Below are positions 29,901 to 36,999 of a stretch of 64,000 nucleotides of DNA, piece by piece; the first letter of the stretch is position 1, and every line of letters begins with the position of its first letter. The DNA is taken from positions 108,382,020 through 108,446,019 of the forward strand of contig OX235272.1 in assembly GCA_944472155.2 (NCBI GenBank), written 5' to 3'. The notes below the pieces were generated by a model. The model was not told where the DNA came from and made no database searches. It worked only from the letters and a program-made list of their open reading frames with translations. The translations under genes and the position numbers were made by a program. This DNA is from Trichobilharzia szidati. Lineage: Eukaryota > Platyhelminthes > Trematoda > Strigeidida > Schistosomatidae.

Positions 29901-32728
29901 ATACTAAATAACTCTAACAAATAAAGAGAATAGGTAATTGGTGTACATGAGTAGCAAGCTAAATTATTTCGCATATTTCCCAGTGTTGATTTGCAAGGAC
30001 TTGGGTGGTCACAGGTTCAGTCACGGGCTGGCATCAGTCAGAGAGCCATTAGGAAACTAGGGAATACTGGAAAGTTGTCTCGTCCTAGTATGAGATTCTT
30101 TATCAGTACACACACACACACGGTGAGGGTTCAAACTCAGGACCTTACGATTACATACCAGTCTGTCTCAGAATCTCATTACAACTCCATGTGATTTACT
30201 TGTTTCGACAGATTTTGTTACTGGTATATGACATATACAAAATCCATCCACCCTAGTGAGTGTAACTGGTGCTGCTGCTTCCACGCCCAATAGGTCATAA
30301 CTTCTTGTTAGAATTCAAGGAAACCCATCACATAGTCAGTTATTAAATGAGTAATGAATTTCTAGTGATTATTGGTGTTCCAACCGAAACGACATACATC
30401 GCTGAATACAAGGGATCCTACAAGGATACAAGTGAAGAGCCTAAAATAGGGTTAAACGCTGTCTGTGTATTAAAATGTTAGCCACTGCCAAACACGTTGA
30501 TAGAATCCAGTCTGCACTAATACGAAGGATTAAACGCTTGACATTGGTTACTCTCCTAGTAACCAGTCAATGTATCCCCTACAGATGTACATGAGGGATC
30601 AGTAATGAGCCGCAATAGCTCAGTAGTAACATCTGTAACTGCAGCACTGAATGCCGTGGGTTCGAAGTGTTCACAGGGGGGGGGGGAGAGCATGAGTCCC
30701 TTCAGGTTTGTAGAACACGCATTGCTGACGAGTGTCCAACTAGGTCCAGGGCTTCTTGCCAATGTTTATGCTGAGTAATTTCCTTGTTATTTCTTCTGAA
30801 ATACGTGATTATTCATTACGTCCCTCAATAACAGAAATAACAAATATAAAGCAAGAACAACAGTGGTGGTTTGTGCAGAATCATATGGTACCGTCATTGC
30901 TTATTTCGTTTACTGCTCATCACCTCAGCTGCTTGCTTACAGCCTAAAGAAATTATTATCATGTTTATGTACAGAAAAGTTTTAACATACTTGCAAATTT
31001 TTCATCATGTCAGTTGACAGGAGGTTCCGCAACTAGTGAACAGTGCTCAGAAAATTACGCTTATATAGCTTTTATACAAGCAGTTCAAGTTTAAACAAAG
31101 TAAATGTGTGCAGACAATGTTAAATGAGTTACGTAATAAAGACGAGAGATGCGTAAGATGCTGAGTGACTAATAAATTAGGTAACAATATACTGTCAACA
31201 GAAGACTGAGTGCGTCCCTAACCAGGGCCTATTCTACCATCGAACAATATGCTCTTTGGTGCAGTCAAAAGTCGACAGACACACTTCTCATGTTAACTCT
31301 AACTATGTATACAAATTTACATGTATCTGCGGGGGCGGTTACATTGGTAGAACAGAAAGAAGGGCACATCTCCGGTTTTCTGAACATTTGCCGAAAAGCC
31401 TACATCTCCAGCGGGAAACAAGCGCCTACAATAGGGCTATTATCAGGTATCTCCTTAACACAGGTCATGAGATGGAAATCGAGAAATCCTTTAAAGTTAT
31501 CAATAGACAAAGGAGCTCGATTCTCCTCAAGTTTACCGAAAGAATCTCTATCAAACGCCTTAAATCCGATTTATGTGTGTGTTCAGAAAGAAGCAGTTAG
31601 CATCAGTCTTTCCTTGCCTCCATCCTGGTAATCGGATGTCTTCACTGTCACTTGATTACGTCATCTTTCCCTTTAACCCTACTCCCCTTTGATGTAGTGT
31701 AATTTTGCCTGTCTCTTGTTTCTATGATTTGCGTTGAATTCAGTACAACGTTACCCAACTTATTAGTCACTCAGCATCTTACGCATCTCTCGTCTTTATT
31801 ACGTAACTCATTTAACATTGTCTGCACACATTTACTTTGTTTAAACTTGAACTGCCTGTGTAAAAACTATGCAAGCACAATTTTTTGAGCACTTTTCGCT
31901 AATTGCGGAACCTCCTGTCAACTGACATGATGAAAAATTTGCAAGTATGTTAAAACTTTTCTGTACAAAAACATAATAATAATTTCCTTAGGCTGTGGGC
32001 AAGCAGCTGAGGTGATGAGAAGTCAACGAAACAAGCAATTTTGATACCATATCATTCTACACAAACCACTGTTGTTCTTTAATTGAATTCCAGATTTTCC
32101 CGTCGATTGATTGGACCGAAGTACTCGGTCTCAGGTTGACAAGTTGGCTTCTGTGAAGATGCTTCGACAGTGTCTAGTCATGTAATTAGAAGTTAACTGG
32201 TTGATAGTGACTAACAGTGGAATCCAGGATAACGCGCATTTCGTCCTATTTGGGACTCGTTGCTGTCTGGATGAACCTGCATTCCACAGTGAGTCAGTGA
32301 TGATGTACCCACCGAGGCTTGAAACCAGTGTTCGTGGTTTCAAATGCCAGAGCGTTATCCACTAGATCCACTTGGATCACGAGAGTCTTCTCTTGTGCAA
32401 AGGGTCATTTTAATTATTTAATTCAATTTTAAGCTAATTAATATGACCCATGGCACAAGAGGTGGCTCTCGTGGTCCAAGTGGTCTAGTGGGTAACGCTT
32501 TGGCCTGTTGTTCTTGTTTTATTCAAATTCACAAAAAGGGAATAAATGCATGAAGAAATTTTTGTAAAACTTACATGTATCATTTGATGAATGATTTGAC
32601 TGCTGTAGAATATTTTCAATAGAAAATGAAGGAATAGTTTTTTTATTCGCTATTATTGTCGGTGTTATTCCTGCTGAGGATGATGATGATTCTGTTTTAT
32701 TTTGTCTATCCTTAAACATTGAACACAT
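14737..32728 (-). CDS. Bar-class (BarH-like) homeobox transcription factor, three exons
   Basis: A predicted nuclear DNA-binding protein of 267 residues joined from exons 32728-32575, 25360-24955 and 14980-14737. All four splice sites are canonical (GTAAGT donors, TTTTAG and TTCAG acceptors), and codon phases match at both junctions (codon 52 split 1+2, codon 187 split 2+1). Residues 34-41 (SFSIENIL) form an eh1-like Groucho-corepressor motif. Residues 116-133 are Gln/His-rich. Residues 135-194 form a 60-aa homeodomain with R5, L16, F20, W48, Q50, N51 and R53; T47 and Y49 with the TKWKRQ end are typical of the BarH/Barx group. The other features RTAFT and QxYLSV favour BarH. The C-terminus has no known motif. 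Start chosen as the first ATG after an in-frame stop. Introns are 7.2 and 10.0 kb, crowded with transposons. The exon joins need transcript support. Confidence 0.88.
15176..15985 (+). mobile_element. Non-LTR retrotransposon 3' end (LINE family L)
   Basis: A short minus-oriented RTE terminal box (15176-15220) is joined to a plus-strand LINE end. The open segment 15240-15631 reads [55 protein letters not shown] and [15 protein letters not shown] before a stop, a typical C-terminus past the RT thumb. A 350-bp 3' UTR with a C/T-rich tract (15675-15725) ends in ggaataaagcaaattattattat. The same family lies on the minus strand at 55098-56230. The catalytic part is absent. Confidence 0.75.
15986..16207 (-). 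mobile_element. RTE-like LINE 3' end
   Basis: The minus strand reads [20 protein letters not shown] and [11 protein letters not shown], the conserved last part of the RTE-like ORF. The 3' tail abuts the ATT-rich tail of the LINE on its left. It is a 5'-truncated fossil. Confidence 0.75.
16215..16545 (-). mobile_element. Penelope-like element 3' UTR, family A
   Basis: The sequence aligns with the minus-oriented 3' region of the PLE at 12715-13190 (same gtggtaccatc, ttatttcgtt, cagctgctta and tccagttaccag landmarks), with an inserted AT-rich stretch at about 16380-16440. It stops at the end of the ORF, where a plus-strand PLE piece begins. Confidence 0.65.
16550..17560 (+). mobile_element. Penelope-like element RT and endonuclease remnants
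   Basis: Plus-strand fragments read [20 protein letters not shown], then [20 protein letters not shown] and [15 protein letters not shown] (16735-16880), which are fingers/palm blocks of Penelope-type reverse transcriptase. [20 protein letters not shown] and a LVYLECWN block (17095-17200) match the linker that precedes the GIY-YIG endonuclease. A C-terminal piece with [13 protein letters not shown] follows (17280-17340). The RT active site is missing and frames are broken. Confidence 0.7.
17568..17678 (+). repeat. Repeat X, left part, split by the Merlin insertion
   Basis: This stretch, continued at 18833-18945, is an inverted copy of 20265-20468 (shared landmarks aattttcttctcgacgaaat, gtcaactagatagctg, ggttaaattaataaa and taataatcaggagg). 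Its last 8 bases, GAAAGTTC at 17671-17678, are the left target-site duplication of the Merlin element. Repeat X is probably the terminal region (pseudo-LTR) of the adjacent PLE. Confidence 0.8.
17679..18832 (-). mobile_element. Merlin DNA transposon with target duplication
   Basis: A 1154-bp element of the Merlin superfamily (IS1016/ISXO2-type DDE transposase). Inverted ends of about 50 bp start GGCAAAGTTAAACTTTCAGC on the left and GGCCAAGTTAAACTTTAAGC on the right complement. They are flanked by the 8-bp duplication GAAAGTTC (17671-17678 and 18833-18840); 8-9 bp is usual for the superfamily. The minus-strand transposase shows all three catalytic residues: Asp in [14 protein letters not shown], Asp in [13 protein letters not shown], Glu in [26 protein letters not shown] and [15 protein letters not shown] are family blocks. 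It is inactive: frameshifts lie in the A-run before HTDE (about 18115), in a T-run near 18485, and in the N-terminal part. It interrupts repeat X, whose unoccupied copy is at 20265-20468. Confidence 0.92.
18833..18945 (+). repeat. Repeat X, right part, with right target duplication
   Basis: It begins with GAAAGTTC (18833-18840), the right target duplication, and continues the repeat X alignment (ccagtattatttcc, ggttaaattaataaa, taataatcaggaggg) to about 18945. See the empty copy at 20265-20468. Confidence 0.8.
18960..19800 (-). mobile_element. Penelope-like element, endonuclease end
   Basis: The minus strand reads [20 protein letters not shown] (about 19750), a basic linker [20 protein letters not shown], a Cys-bearing block with [23 protein letters not shown] sequence (about 19440-19380), and [20 protein letters not shown] (19325-19265). 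These are the RT C-terminus, linker and GIY-YIG endonuclease of a PLE in order, with stops between them. The 3' UTR runs to about 18960 and merges into repeat X. Confidence 0.75.
19800..20262 (+). repeat. Long hammerhead SINE, composite copy
   Basis: It starts with the family tail (tggttctctaactgatatca), then a 200-bp body (gacttgctacaggg, gagttctagtgagaagtcgt, gaggtccatcca), a tRNA-like segment with aaggtcctgggctcgga (about 20120) and a decayed hammerhead (gatgattcccaaactaggatgaaac). A second tail ends at about 20250. The core has U4 changed to C. The body recurs at 28845-29110 and 63265-63480, so it belongs to the family and is not private. Confidence 0.65.
20265..20468 (-). repeat. Repeat X, empty Merlin site
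   Basis: Reverse complement of 17568-17678 plus 18841-18945, but without the 1.15-kb Merlin. The pre-insertion site is GAAGTTTC at 20350-20357 (GAAACTTC on the minus strand), one base different from the duplicated GAAAGTTC. This confirms the insertion point, the duplication length and that the element entered after the repeat had been copied. Confidence 0.85.
20469..20845. other. Intronic stretch, no feature seen
   Basis: I see no gene or clear repeat. Near 20660-20700 a short minus-strand match to the hammerhead core complement (atttcgtcctatttcgaact) suggests a decayed SINE. Confidence 0.4.
20850..21225. repeat. Head-to-head inverted pair of hammerhead SINEs
   Basis: A minus copy (about 20850-21035) and a plus copy (about 21040-21225) meet at their tRNA-like heads. 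The plus copy has an A-box-like region, box B GGTTCGAACCC (about 21096-21106), gggtgcgtactg, then a core with C3 replaced by G (GTGAAGA), stem II tcctaaactagga and GAAA. The minus copy has box B at about 21003-21013, an intact CTGAAGA but AAAA in place of GAAA. Both keep the tail ggttttccaatgg, ggttctctaac. Each ribozyme has one lethal core change. Confidence 0.8.
21226..21960. other. Intronic stretch, no feature seen
   Basis: I recognise no gene, repeat family or RNA in this part of the second homeobox intron. Confidence 0.4.
21962..22484 (-). mobile_element. RTE-like LINE 3' end
   Basis: It starts with an ATTATTATTG tail and the cctttagttcctagaggaac terminal box. Minus-strand frames read [40 protein letters not shown] and [15 protein letters not shown], the C-terminal third of the RTE-like ORF. 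A plus-oriented copy of the same family starts 300 bp downstream, so the two face apart. Confidence 0.75.
22790..24545 (+). mobile_element. RTE-like LINE, RT domain to 3' end, decayed
   Basis: Broken plus-strand frames give, in order, [20 protein letters not shown] (22950), [20 protein letters not shown] (23160), [20 protein letters not shown] (23250), [13 protein letters not shown] (23350), a vestige of the FADD box ([11 protein letters not shown], 23675) with the catalytic region mutated, INGRK-like and [16 protein letters not shown] blocks (24000), and the C-terminal [14 protein letters not shown] and VEPEWKAAS pieces. The 3' box ends at about 24545 (ttcctctaggagctaaacgaaacaataataa). The endonuclease domain is absent. 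Confidence 0.8.
24590..24760 (-). repeat. Decayed hammerhead SINE
   Basis: Minus orientation: a remnant of the ribozyme region is recognisable (actgggcaactgtttcatcctattatggaa), with the rest too decayed to delimit. No core remains. Confidence 0.4.
24955..25360 (-). CDS. Homeobox gene exon 2 (homeodomain residues 1-53)
   Basis: Bounded by a TTTTAG acceptor (25361-25362) and GTAAGT donor (24949-24954), 406 bp. It begins with two bases that complete Cys52 and encodes a Gln/His/Glu-rich tract, then [40 protein letters not shown] and IKTWYQNR. The donor falls after the second base of the Arg53 codon, inside recognition helix 3. That leaves the exon unable to encode a whole homeodomain without exon 3. 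Confidence 0.93.
25785..26580 (+). mobile_element. Penelope-like element, family B 3' end
   Basis: Plus-strand fragments: an [24 protein letters not shown] GIY-YIG start (25860), then [20 protein letters not shown] (about 25940), [20 protein letters not shown] (26035-26090) and [14 protein letters not shown] (26170). A 3' UTR with caattggccaaattgac and the PLE tail ends near 26580. Inverted relatives lie at 35860-36960 and 56430-57400. Confidence 0.75.
26585..26960 (+). mobile_element. Penelope-like element, family C endonuclease end
   Basis: The plus strand reads [20 protein letters not shown], then [20 protein letters not shown] and [12 protein letters not shown], followed by [16 protein letters not shown] and a C-terminus [16 protein letters not shown]. 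This is the back half of a GIY-YIG endonuclease domain. It is cut on the left and joined directly to a LINE on the right. Confidence 0.7.
26965..27975 (+). mobile_element. SR2-like RTE retrotransposon, RT C-terminal half
   Basis: The open frame 26983-27579 reads [20 protein letters not shown], with the catalytic YADD (about 27018), followed by [40 protein letters not shown] and [20 protein letters not shown], up to [17 protein letters not shown] stop and frame change lead to [20 protein letters not shown] and [20 protein letters not shown], the end of the ORF. The element ends in a tail with (CAGA)n at 27956-27974. This is the longest intact RT frame in the window (about 200 codons), so it may be relatively young, but it lacks the endonuclease and most of the RT. 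Confidence 0.85.
27975..28680 (+). mobile_element. Chimeric non-autonomous element: unknown head plus SR2-like tail
   Basis: The first 215 bp or so (27975-28185) match no LINE coding block I can read. From about 28188 the sequence is the SR2-like ORF end ([38 protein letters not shown]) down to the shared terminal box (aacttgaactgtcgcac) and a CAGTTAGTCAGTT tail. A minus-strand copy at 54505-54965 has the same head joined at the same point. The head ends in a pyrimidine tract and tag (ttctatcttctgttttag) resembling a splice acceptor. Confidence 0.65.
28845..29110 (+). repeat. Long hammerhead SINE, 5' body
   Basis: Matches the 19.85-20.13 kb body (attaatctgatcctaactgg, gacttgctacagga, gagttctagtgagaagtcgt, cgatgtcccacgg-like) and ends in the tRNA-like region (ccttgtaaccggtaggtcct). 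The ribozyme part is missing. Confidence 0.6.
29220..29310 (-). ncRNA. Degenerate hammerhead of a Sm-alpha-like SINE
   Basis: The minus strand carries stem II and GAAA (ccccaaatgggacgaaatg) with a cleavage-side gaattccac. The CTGATGA box reads CTGGCGT, so it should be inactive. Confidence 0.45.
29635..29830 (-). repeat. Hammerhead SINE copy (GTACTG subfamily)
   Basis: Minus orientation: box B (ggttcgagccc complement near 29755-29765), a decayed ribozyme and the tail ctagtgctggtttt, ggttctctaactgatatca. The core is not intact. Confidence 0.55.
29975..30170 (-). repeat. Hammerhead SINE copy with CA microsatellite
   Basis: Minus orientation: box-B remnant near 30128, a (CA)n tract at 30107-30121 where the subfamily normally has gtgcgtactg, a decayed core (GAGA for GAAA) and the ggttctctgactgatgcc tail. 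Confidence 0.5.
30480..30765 (-). repeat. tRNA-headed SINE copy (38-kb family)
   Basis: The left part (30490-30575) matches the repeat linked to this family. On the plus strand 30612-30668 resembles a tRNA 5' half, with a box A-like tagctcagtag and box B-like gggttcgaag, while the family body reads toward gaagggactcatg on the complement. A G-run of about 11 interrupts it (30677 onward). At 30727 the plus strand has CTGACGA and a partial stem II but no GAAA. Confidence 0.45.
30861..32074 (+). mobile_element. Penelope-like element A with inverted pseudo-LTRs
   Basis: Arms 30861-31200 and 31733-32074 are inverted copies of the family-A 3' region, about 340 bp each and close to identical by eye (long exact runs such as ctcagcatcttacgcatctc). 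Between them the plus strand encodes [51 protein letters not shown] and a basic tail to TAG: the GIY-YIG endonuclease of a PLE, nearly open from 31256 to 31600. The RT is absent. Inverted terminal repeats around a 5'-truncated copy are a known Penelope architecture. Confidence 0.8.
32090..32515. repeat. Head-to-head Sm-alpha-like SINE pair beside homeobox exon 1
   Basis: A full minus copy (32090-32395) has the tail (ggtccaatcaatcgac complement), a hammerhead remnant (gtcccaaataggacgaaatg complement at 32240-32260, with the CTGATGA box damaged to CAACGA) and a tRNA-like head. A truncated plus head lies at 32465-32512 (tggtctagtgggtaacgctt). Between them ctcttgtgc...ggtcatttta and its complement form a palindrome. 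It ends about 60 bp from the exon 1 donor. Confidence 0.7.
32575..32728 (-). CDS. Homeobox gene exon 1 (eh1 motif)
   Basis: From ATG at 32726-32728 to the GTAAGT donor (32569-32574), 51 codons plus one base. It encodes [11 protein letters not shown], a Ser run, and [28 protein letters not shown] fits the eh1 consensus found near the N-terminus of Bar, NK and Engrailed homeoproteins. The extra T joins GT of exon 2 to give Cys52. The frame stays open upstream to a TGA with no other ATG, so an upstream exon joined through an AG near 32810 is possible. Confidence 0.75.
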
Positions 32729-32819
32729 TGAATATTGTTTTATTTTAGTGTTCAGTATACGTTTAAATGCAGTCTGTACAGAGAGTAGTTGGTTTGAGCA
32801 CAACGAAACGTCTAATCAT

Positions 32820-34150
32820 CGGTTGGATAATTTCTTCCATTTTTTTTCCCAGATTACTATATTAGAGCACCTTTTCAAAATGAGACGACAGATAAATGAA
32901 CACTCAACTTTTATTTAAGGCTTGTTTTCTTTTGTTGTTGTTGATAAATTTAAACAAATTTAACCGGTATAAAATAAATAGTGTCGATTGGTTAAAAGCA
33001 TCACTTGCATCATTTTGATATGTATCGTTTAGGTCTCTACTCACATATTCGTATACTCAACCTCACACTCACTCACACTCAGTGACACTTATTTCCCCGT
33101 CGCTCCCTCCCCCACGGGATTTCCACAATTCACTTCATTAAAATTGAGATCAAAATAGGTGGGTGGTGGGAAAGATCAAGGTGTCAAGTTGAAAAGATAA
33201 ATAGATTGCGCAACAATAAATATGCAGAGAAATAAATCTGTTACACTAAGATACTCTTAAACAAACAAACGGACTAGAAAGGTAACCAAAAATTAAATTA
33301 GGCTTGAAATTGTCCCAGTTTATTATTATTATTGTTATTATTATTACTATTGTCAATTTTAATGAGATTTCAATAAACAGGGCTTCATTTTTAATCCCCA
33401 TTCAATTATATTCAGCCAATCACTGACATACTCACTCCCCTCACCACCTGCTCTCTATTTCCTATCCACTTCTCACCTTTAAGGCATATAAAAGGAGGCA
33501 GAGAGACAGGGAAGATTGAATATTTCTAACCTCTTATTTAAAAGTGAATTATTTAAGGTAACGATAATAATAGTAATGATGACGATAAATTTGACCAATT
33601 AGATTGGGATGCGTTGCATCATTATTGATATTTATTATCCGTAAGGGTGATTACTCCCCATTCTACTACTGTTATTAGTGTAATATCATAACAATACTTG
33701 TCCTAACAACAACAATAATAGGAGAAATAAGCTCAGTGTAATCAGTGGGGGTTGGGGAGGAAATGGGATATTTCGTTTATATTGATTTAATAATTGTGTG
33801 TATACGAAAAAGGGAAAGTGATGAAATACCCTTAGGGAATATTTATTCAATTCAAATGATGATGATATAAGTGTGAGTTGGTCAGGTTGCTAGTTTGTTA
33901 GTTTGCGAGTTGGTTAGTTAGATAGTTGGATAGTGAACTGTTCTGTTATAATTTACACTAGTAACTATGAATCGCATAAGGTTATTTATGATTAGTTAAT
34001 AGGACTATGGGACAGTGGTTCTGTCTTTGTTAGGCAATTCTGTGTTTACACTGAGTGGTATACAAGCTTGAAGTCTAAATATAATTTGCTCATTTAGGAA
34101 TATTGTTATATCTCGTTATACTATAGGATTCTAATAAACGAATTTGGGTA
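32820..34150. other. Repeat-poor region upstream of the homeobox gene
   Basis: Unlike its surroundings this stretch holds no recognisable transposon. It has simple A/T-rich runs, TTATTATTATTG microsatellite (33323-33345) and short tracts of stacked T-rich and GATGATG sequence. Being directly 5' of exon 1 and free of insertions, it is the best candidate for promoter and enhancer sequence of the homeobox gene. Confidence 0.5.
33487..33495 (+). promoter_or_regulatory. TATA-box-like site
   Basis: TATAAAAGG on the plus strand, followed by a purine-rich stretch. It points away from the homeobox gene, so it would serve a divergent transcript, for which no ORF is seen. Chance occurrence in AT-rich DNA is likely. 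Confidence 0.2.
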
Positions 34151-34154
34151 TGGT

Positions 34155-34290
34155 TATTTAAAATGTTGAAGTTTCTGTAGCAATTTGGTTAAGTTTTGGA
34201 GGTGGAGTTGCTAGCACCACTCCCCAATCCTCTCTGTTTATCCGGGCTTGGGACTGGCTAGAAAACTAGCGAGCTAGTAATCTAGGCGAG
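34155..34290 (-). repeat. Body of the tRNA-Gly-like SINE
   Basis: Matches the middle of the SINE at 42252-42484 (ttgaagtttctgtagca, gagttgctagca, ctagcgagctagtaa). Neither the tRNA head nor the tail is present. A plus-oriented RTE copy begins at its right edge, as at 49.0-49.2 kb on the other side of a minus RTE. Confidence 0.55.
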
Positions 34291-34291
34291 T

Positions 34292-35605
34292 CGCATAATC
34301 CTGGAGAGGATAAAGGACGCACTGGATACAGAATTCCGACCAGAACAAGCTGGATTCAGGATTCAGGAAAATCATGTTCTGACCAAATTGCAACTCTACG
34401 CATCATCATCATCAGAGAACAAAGCATGGAATGGCAATCAAACCTCTACCTCAACTTTATAAACTTTGAGAAGGCCTTCGACAGCGCGGCGTTGACCGCG
34501 AAGTAATTTGGAAACTACTCAAGTACTACGGCCTACCCCAAATATTCATCAACCTTATTCAACAGCTGTACGACAACGGCACATGTCAAGTGATCCACAA
34601 TGGAAAACTCGGCGAGGTGTTTGGAGTAAACACAGGAGTCAGACAAGGGTGCTTATTATCACCAATGATATTCCTAATTGTGGTGGACTGGATTATGCGT
34701 CAGACAGTGGGAAACGAGAAGACAGGGATATCCTGTCCTGACCGACGTGGAGAACCTAGAAGACCTGGATTTCGCGCGTGGATTATTTATGTTTGATGTC
34801 ACACAAAATTGAAGACTTACAAGCGAAAATCGATAAACTGGTCAAAGAAGCAGCTGGAGAAGACAGGACTCCAGGTGAACATAGACAAGATGGAGGTAAT
34901 GAAAATAACCAACCAACAACAACAACAGCAACATCCAGCGCCAATCACCATCAACGGGAGGGATTTGAAAGAGGATACTTCATTCACTCACTTATCTAGG
35001 GAGCATTGTCTCAACTACATCAGGAACGGACAAGGATGTCAAATCGAGAATCGGGAAGGCGAGAAACACATTCATCAACTTGAAACCAATCTCGAAATCT
35101 TCGTCACTCACCATCAACAACAAAATTCGGATTTTCAATACGAACGTCAAGTCAGTCAGTTCTTCTACACGGATGGATCAGAAACTTGACCAGTGTGTCA
35201 CAAAGAATATTTCCAACAGCCTGTTGCAGACCTTTATCAACAACTTTCTTCGCTCTATAATCAAGATCAGATGGCTGCCAGAAAGAATCACCAACAAGAA
35301 ACCATGGGAACAAACGAAACAAGAACCAATGGCGCAACAAATATGTAGGAGAAAGTGGAGATGGATTGGACACTCGCTGAGGAGGTCACTGGGTGACATT
35401 GTGCATGAGGCTCTCGAGTGGAACTCGAAAGGGAAGTGTCGAGTGGGACGTCCAAGGGTGACATGGAGGAGATCGTGTGAAGAAGAGCTGAAACAGTGTG
35501 GATTAACATGGATGCAGGTGCAAAGTACAGGAGAAGACAGAAGCAAGTGGATACGTGTGGTTGAAGCCCTGTGTTCTACTAGTAACCCAAGGGAACCATA
35601 ATAAT
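34292..35605 (+). mobile_element. RTE-like LINE, RT to 3' tail
   Basis: Plus-strand blocks in order: ILERIKDALDTEFRPEQAGF (34300), the palm strand FEKAFDSAALT-like (34470), VIHNGKLGEVFGVNTGVRQG and [19 protein letters not shown] (34590-34700), the DLDFARGLFMFDV vestige of FADD (34760), TGLQVNIDKMEVMKITNQQQ (34860), KIRIFNTNVKSV (35115), and an open end, 35290-35601, with KKPWEQTKQEPMAQQICRRK, WRWIGHSLRRSLGDIVHEAL and [20 protein letters not shown] up to CSTSNPREP and a stop. It ends in ATAATAATA. Several frameshifts and a changed active site make it inactive. It is the clearest reference for the RTE fragments elsewhere. Confidence 0.85.
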
Positions 35606-35639
35606 AATATTTAAAATGTATTATATACTTGTATTAACT

Positions 35640-35800
35640 CAGTGGTATTACAGCTGTTAGATTTCGTCATGAACTGACAGTAGGTATATAGGTCACTGAA
35701 AGCCAGGAGGCGTTAGGTGGCTGTCTCCTCCTATTTTGGGATTCGTCAGCAGTGAACATTCACGACCCTACTAGGGATCGAACCCACCATGAAGTCTAAC
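35640..35800 (-). ncRNA. Hammerhead SINE copy with near-intact core
   Basis: Minus orientation: box B ggttcgatccc (about 35775-35785 complement), then CTGACGA, stem II atcccaaaataggag and GAGA instead of GAAA (A14 changed to G), then a tail with tttcagtgacc. The one core change should abolish cleavage. Confidence 0.5.
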
Positions 35801-35859
35801 AACTGAGAATATAATTAATCCAAAACCATACAAATCTCATAAGTCAAGTTATCAATGAT

Positions 35860-36960
35860 ATTAGTTTGTTATTCTGTTCATTATAATAAAGGTTTTTTGT
35901 ATTTTCGAATCAATGAAAAACAAAACGACATTGTTGTTTTTACTGACGTTTCGCTATTTGATCTTGCTGCTAATAGCTTTATCAGTGTAGTATTATTAAC
36001 CACAATTTACAAAATCCATCTCAGCTACATTATATAACAACTTAATCATCGTTCATCAGCTTGCGGTCATTTTTGCGTTGTCAAGCTGGCCAACCGATAA
36101 AGATAACAAAACAAGGTGTAGACTGTTCGATTTGATAAGTGTGTAGAATTATAAAAGCAGCGTATGTTTACACAATGAAATAGCTTATCACATCGTGTTG
36201 ATTTTGTCATTTCATGGGGAAGGGTGGGGGTGTTGTAACCAGGTCAAATTCTGTTTTAGTCCATCATTCCTATTCACCGGACAATTTAGATTTCGGTTGA
36301 TATGAAGTGGTTCTGATGGTATGAGACGTTCTTTGTGATTTCCGAAACTTTTCTGGATTATTTCAGCATTTTCAAAATCAATTTTGTGACCTGATTCTAC
36401 AGCGTAGCGTGTAGACGACCTATGGCCAATAATTTTTCAAGCTTTTCTAGCTCACTAACTGGATTTCTCGGTGGTCGAACAAATGCTCTACGGTCTTTAT
36501 TTCCTCTCATTGCATTGATTCCTCTCTTGTGAGGTTTGTCCGATGTATATCGCATCACATTCCAAGTATTTTATTTTATAGGCACAATTAGATAGAGAAT
36601 CTTTAGGGATTTGGTCTTTTACATGGATAAGGTTGCTTTGTAGTGTGTTTGGTGTTTCGAATAAAACTCTAATGCTGTGCTTATTCAGTACTCCTCTTCT
36701 GATATCGTCTGACATCTCTGCTCTATATGGAATGACAACTGTTGAGGTCCATGTTTTCGGAATACGTTTTTGACCGTGCTTAATGTCAGTATTGATTTTG
36801 TTCTTTGGGTAGTTATTTTGCTTGAGAGTCTCAGTAATATTTGATATTTCTTCTTTTTCTTTCTCATCCGTTATCAGAGTGTGCTCATCCAAGAAGACTG
36901 ATACCTTTGCGCTGATGGGGTGTAATGATCCGAAGTCTTAATTTCACATACCCAATGCCC
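35860..36960 (-). mobile_element. Penelope-like element, family B
   Basis: The minus strand from 36892 is open for 131 codons: SNITETLKQNNYPKNKINTD, IPKTWTSTVVIPYRAEMSDD, NKHSIRVLFETPNTLQSNLI, then [20 protein letters not shown], the GIY-YIG endonuclease start. Downstream fragments RAFVRPPRNP, KIDFENAEIIQ and [13 protein letters not shown] finish the ORF, then a 300-bp 3' UTR reaches about 35860. The linker and endonuclease are the best preserved in the window for this family, but the RT is absent and a frame change follows the GIY-YIG block. Confidence 0.8.
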
Positions 36961-36999
36961 AAATTTTTTCGAACTGTTAAGAGTGAACTTGGTTTGGAC

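Noticed and set aside
30612..30670. Possible tRNA gene
   Set aside because: It has box A- and box B-like sequence but no complete cloverleaf, and it is part of a dispersed SINE family.
32729..32803. Homeobox protein start at the upstream end of the open frame
   Set aside because: The upstream codon is TTG, not ATG; the first ATG after the in-frame stop is at 32726-32728.
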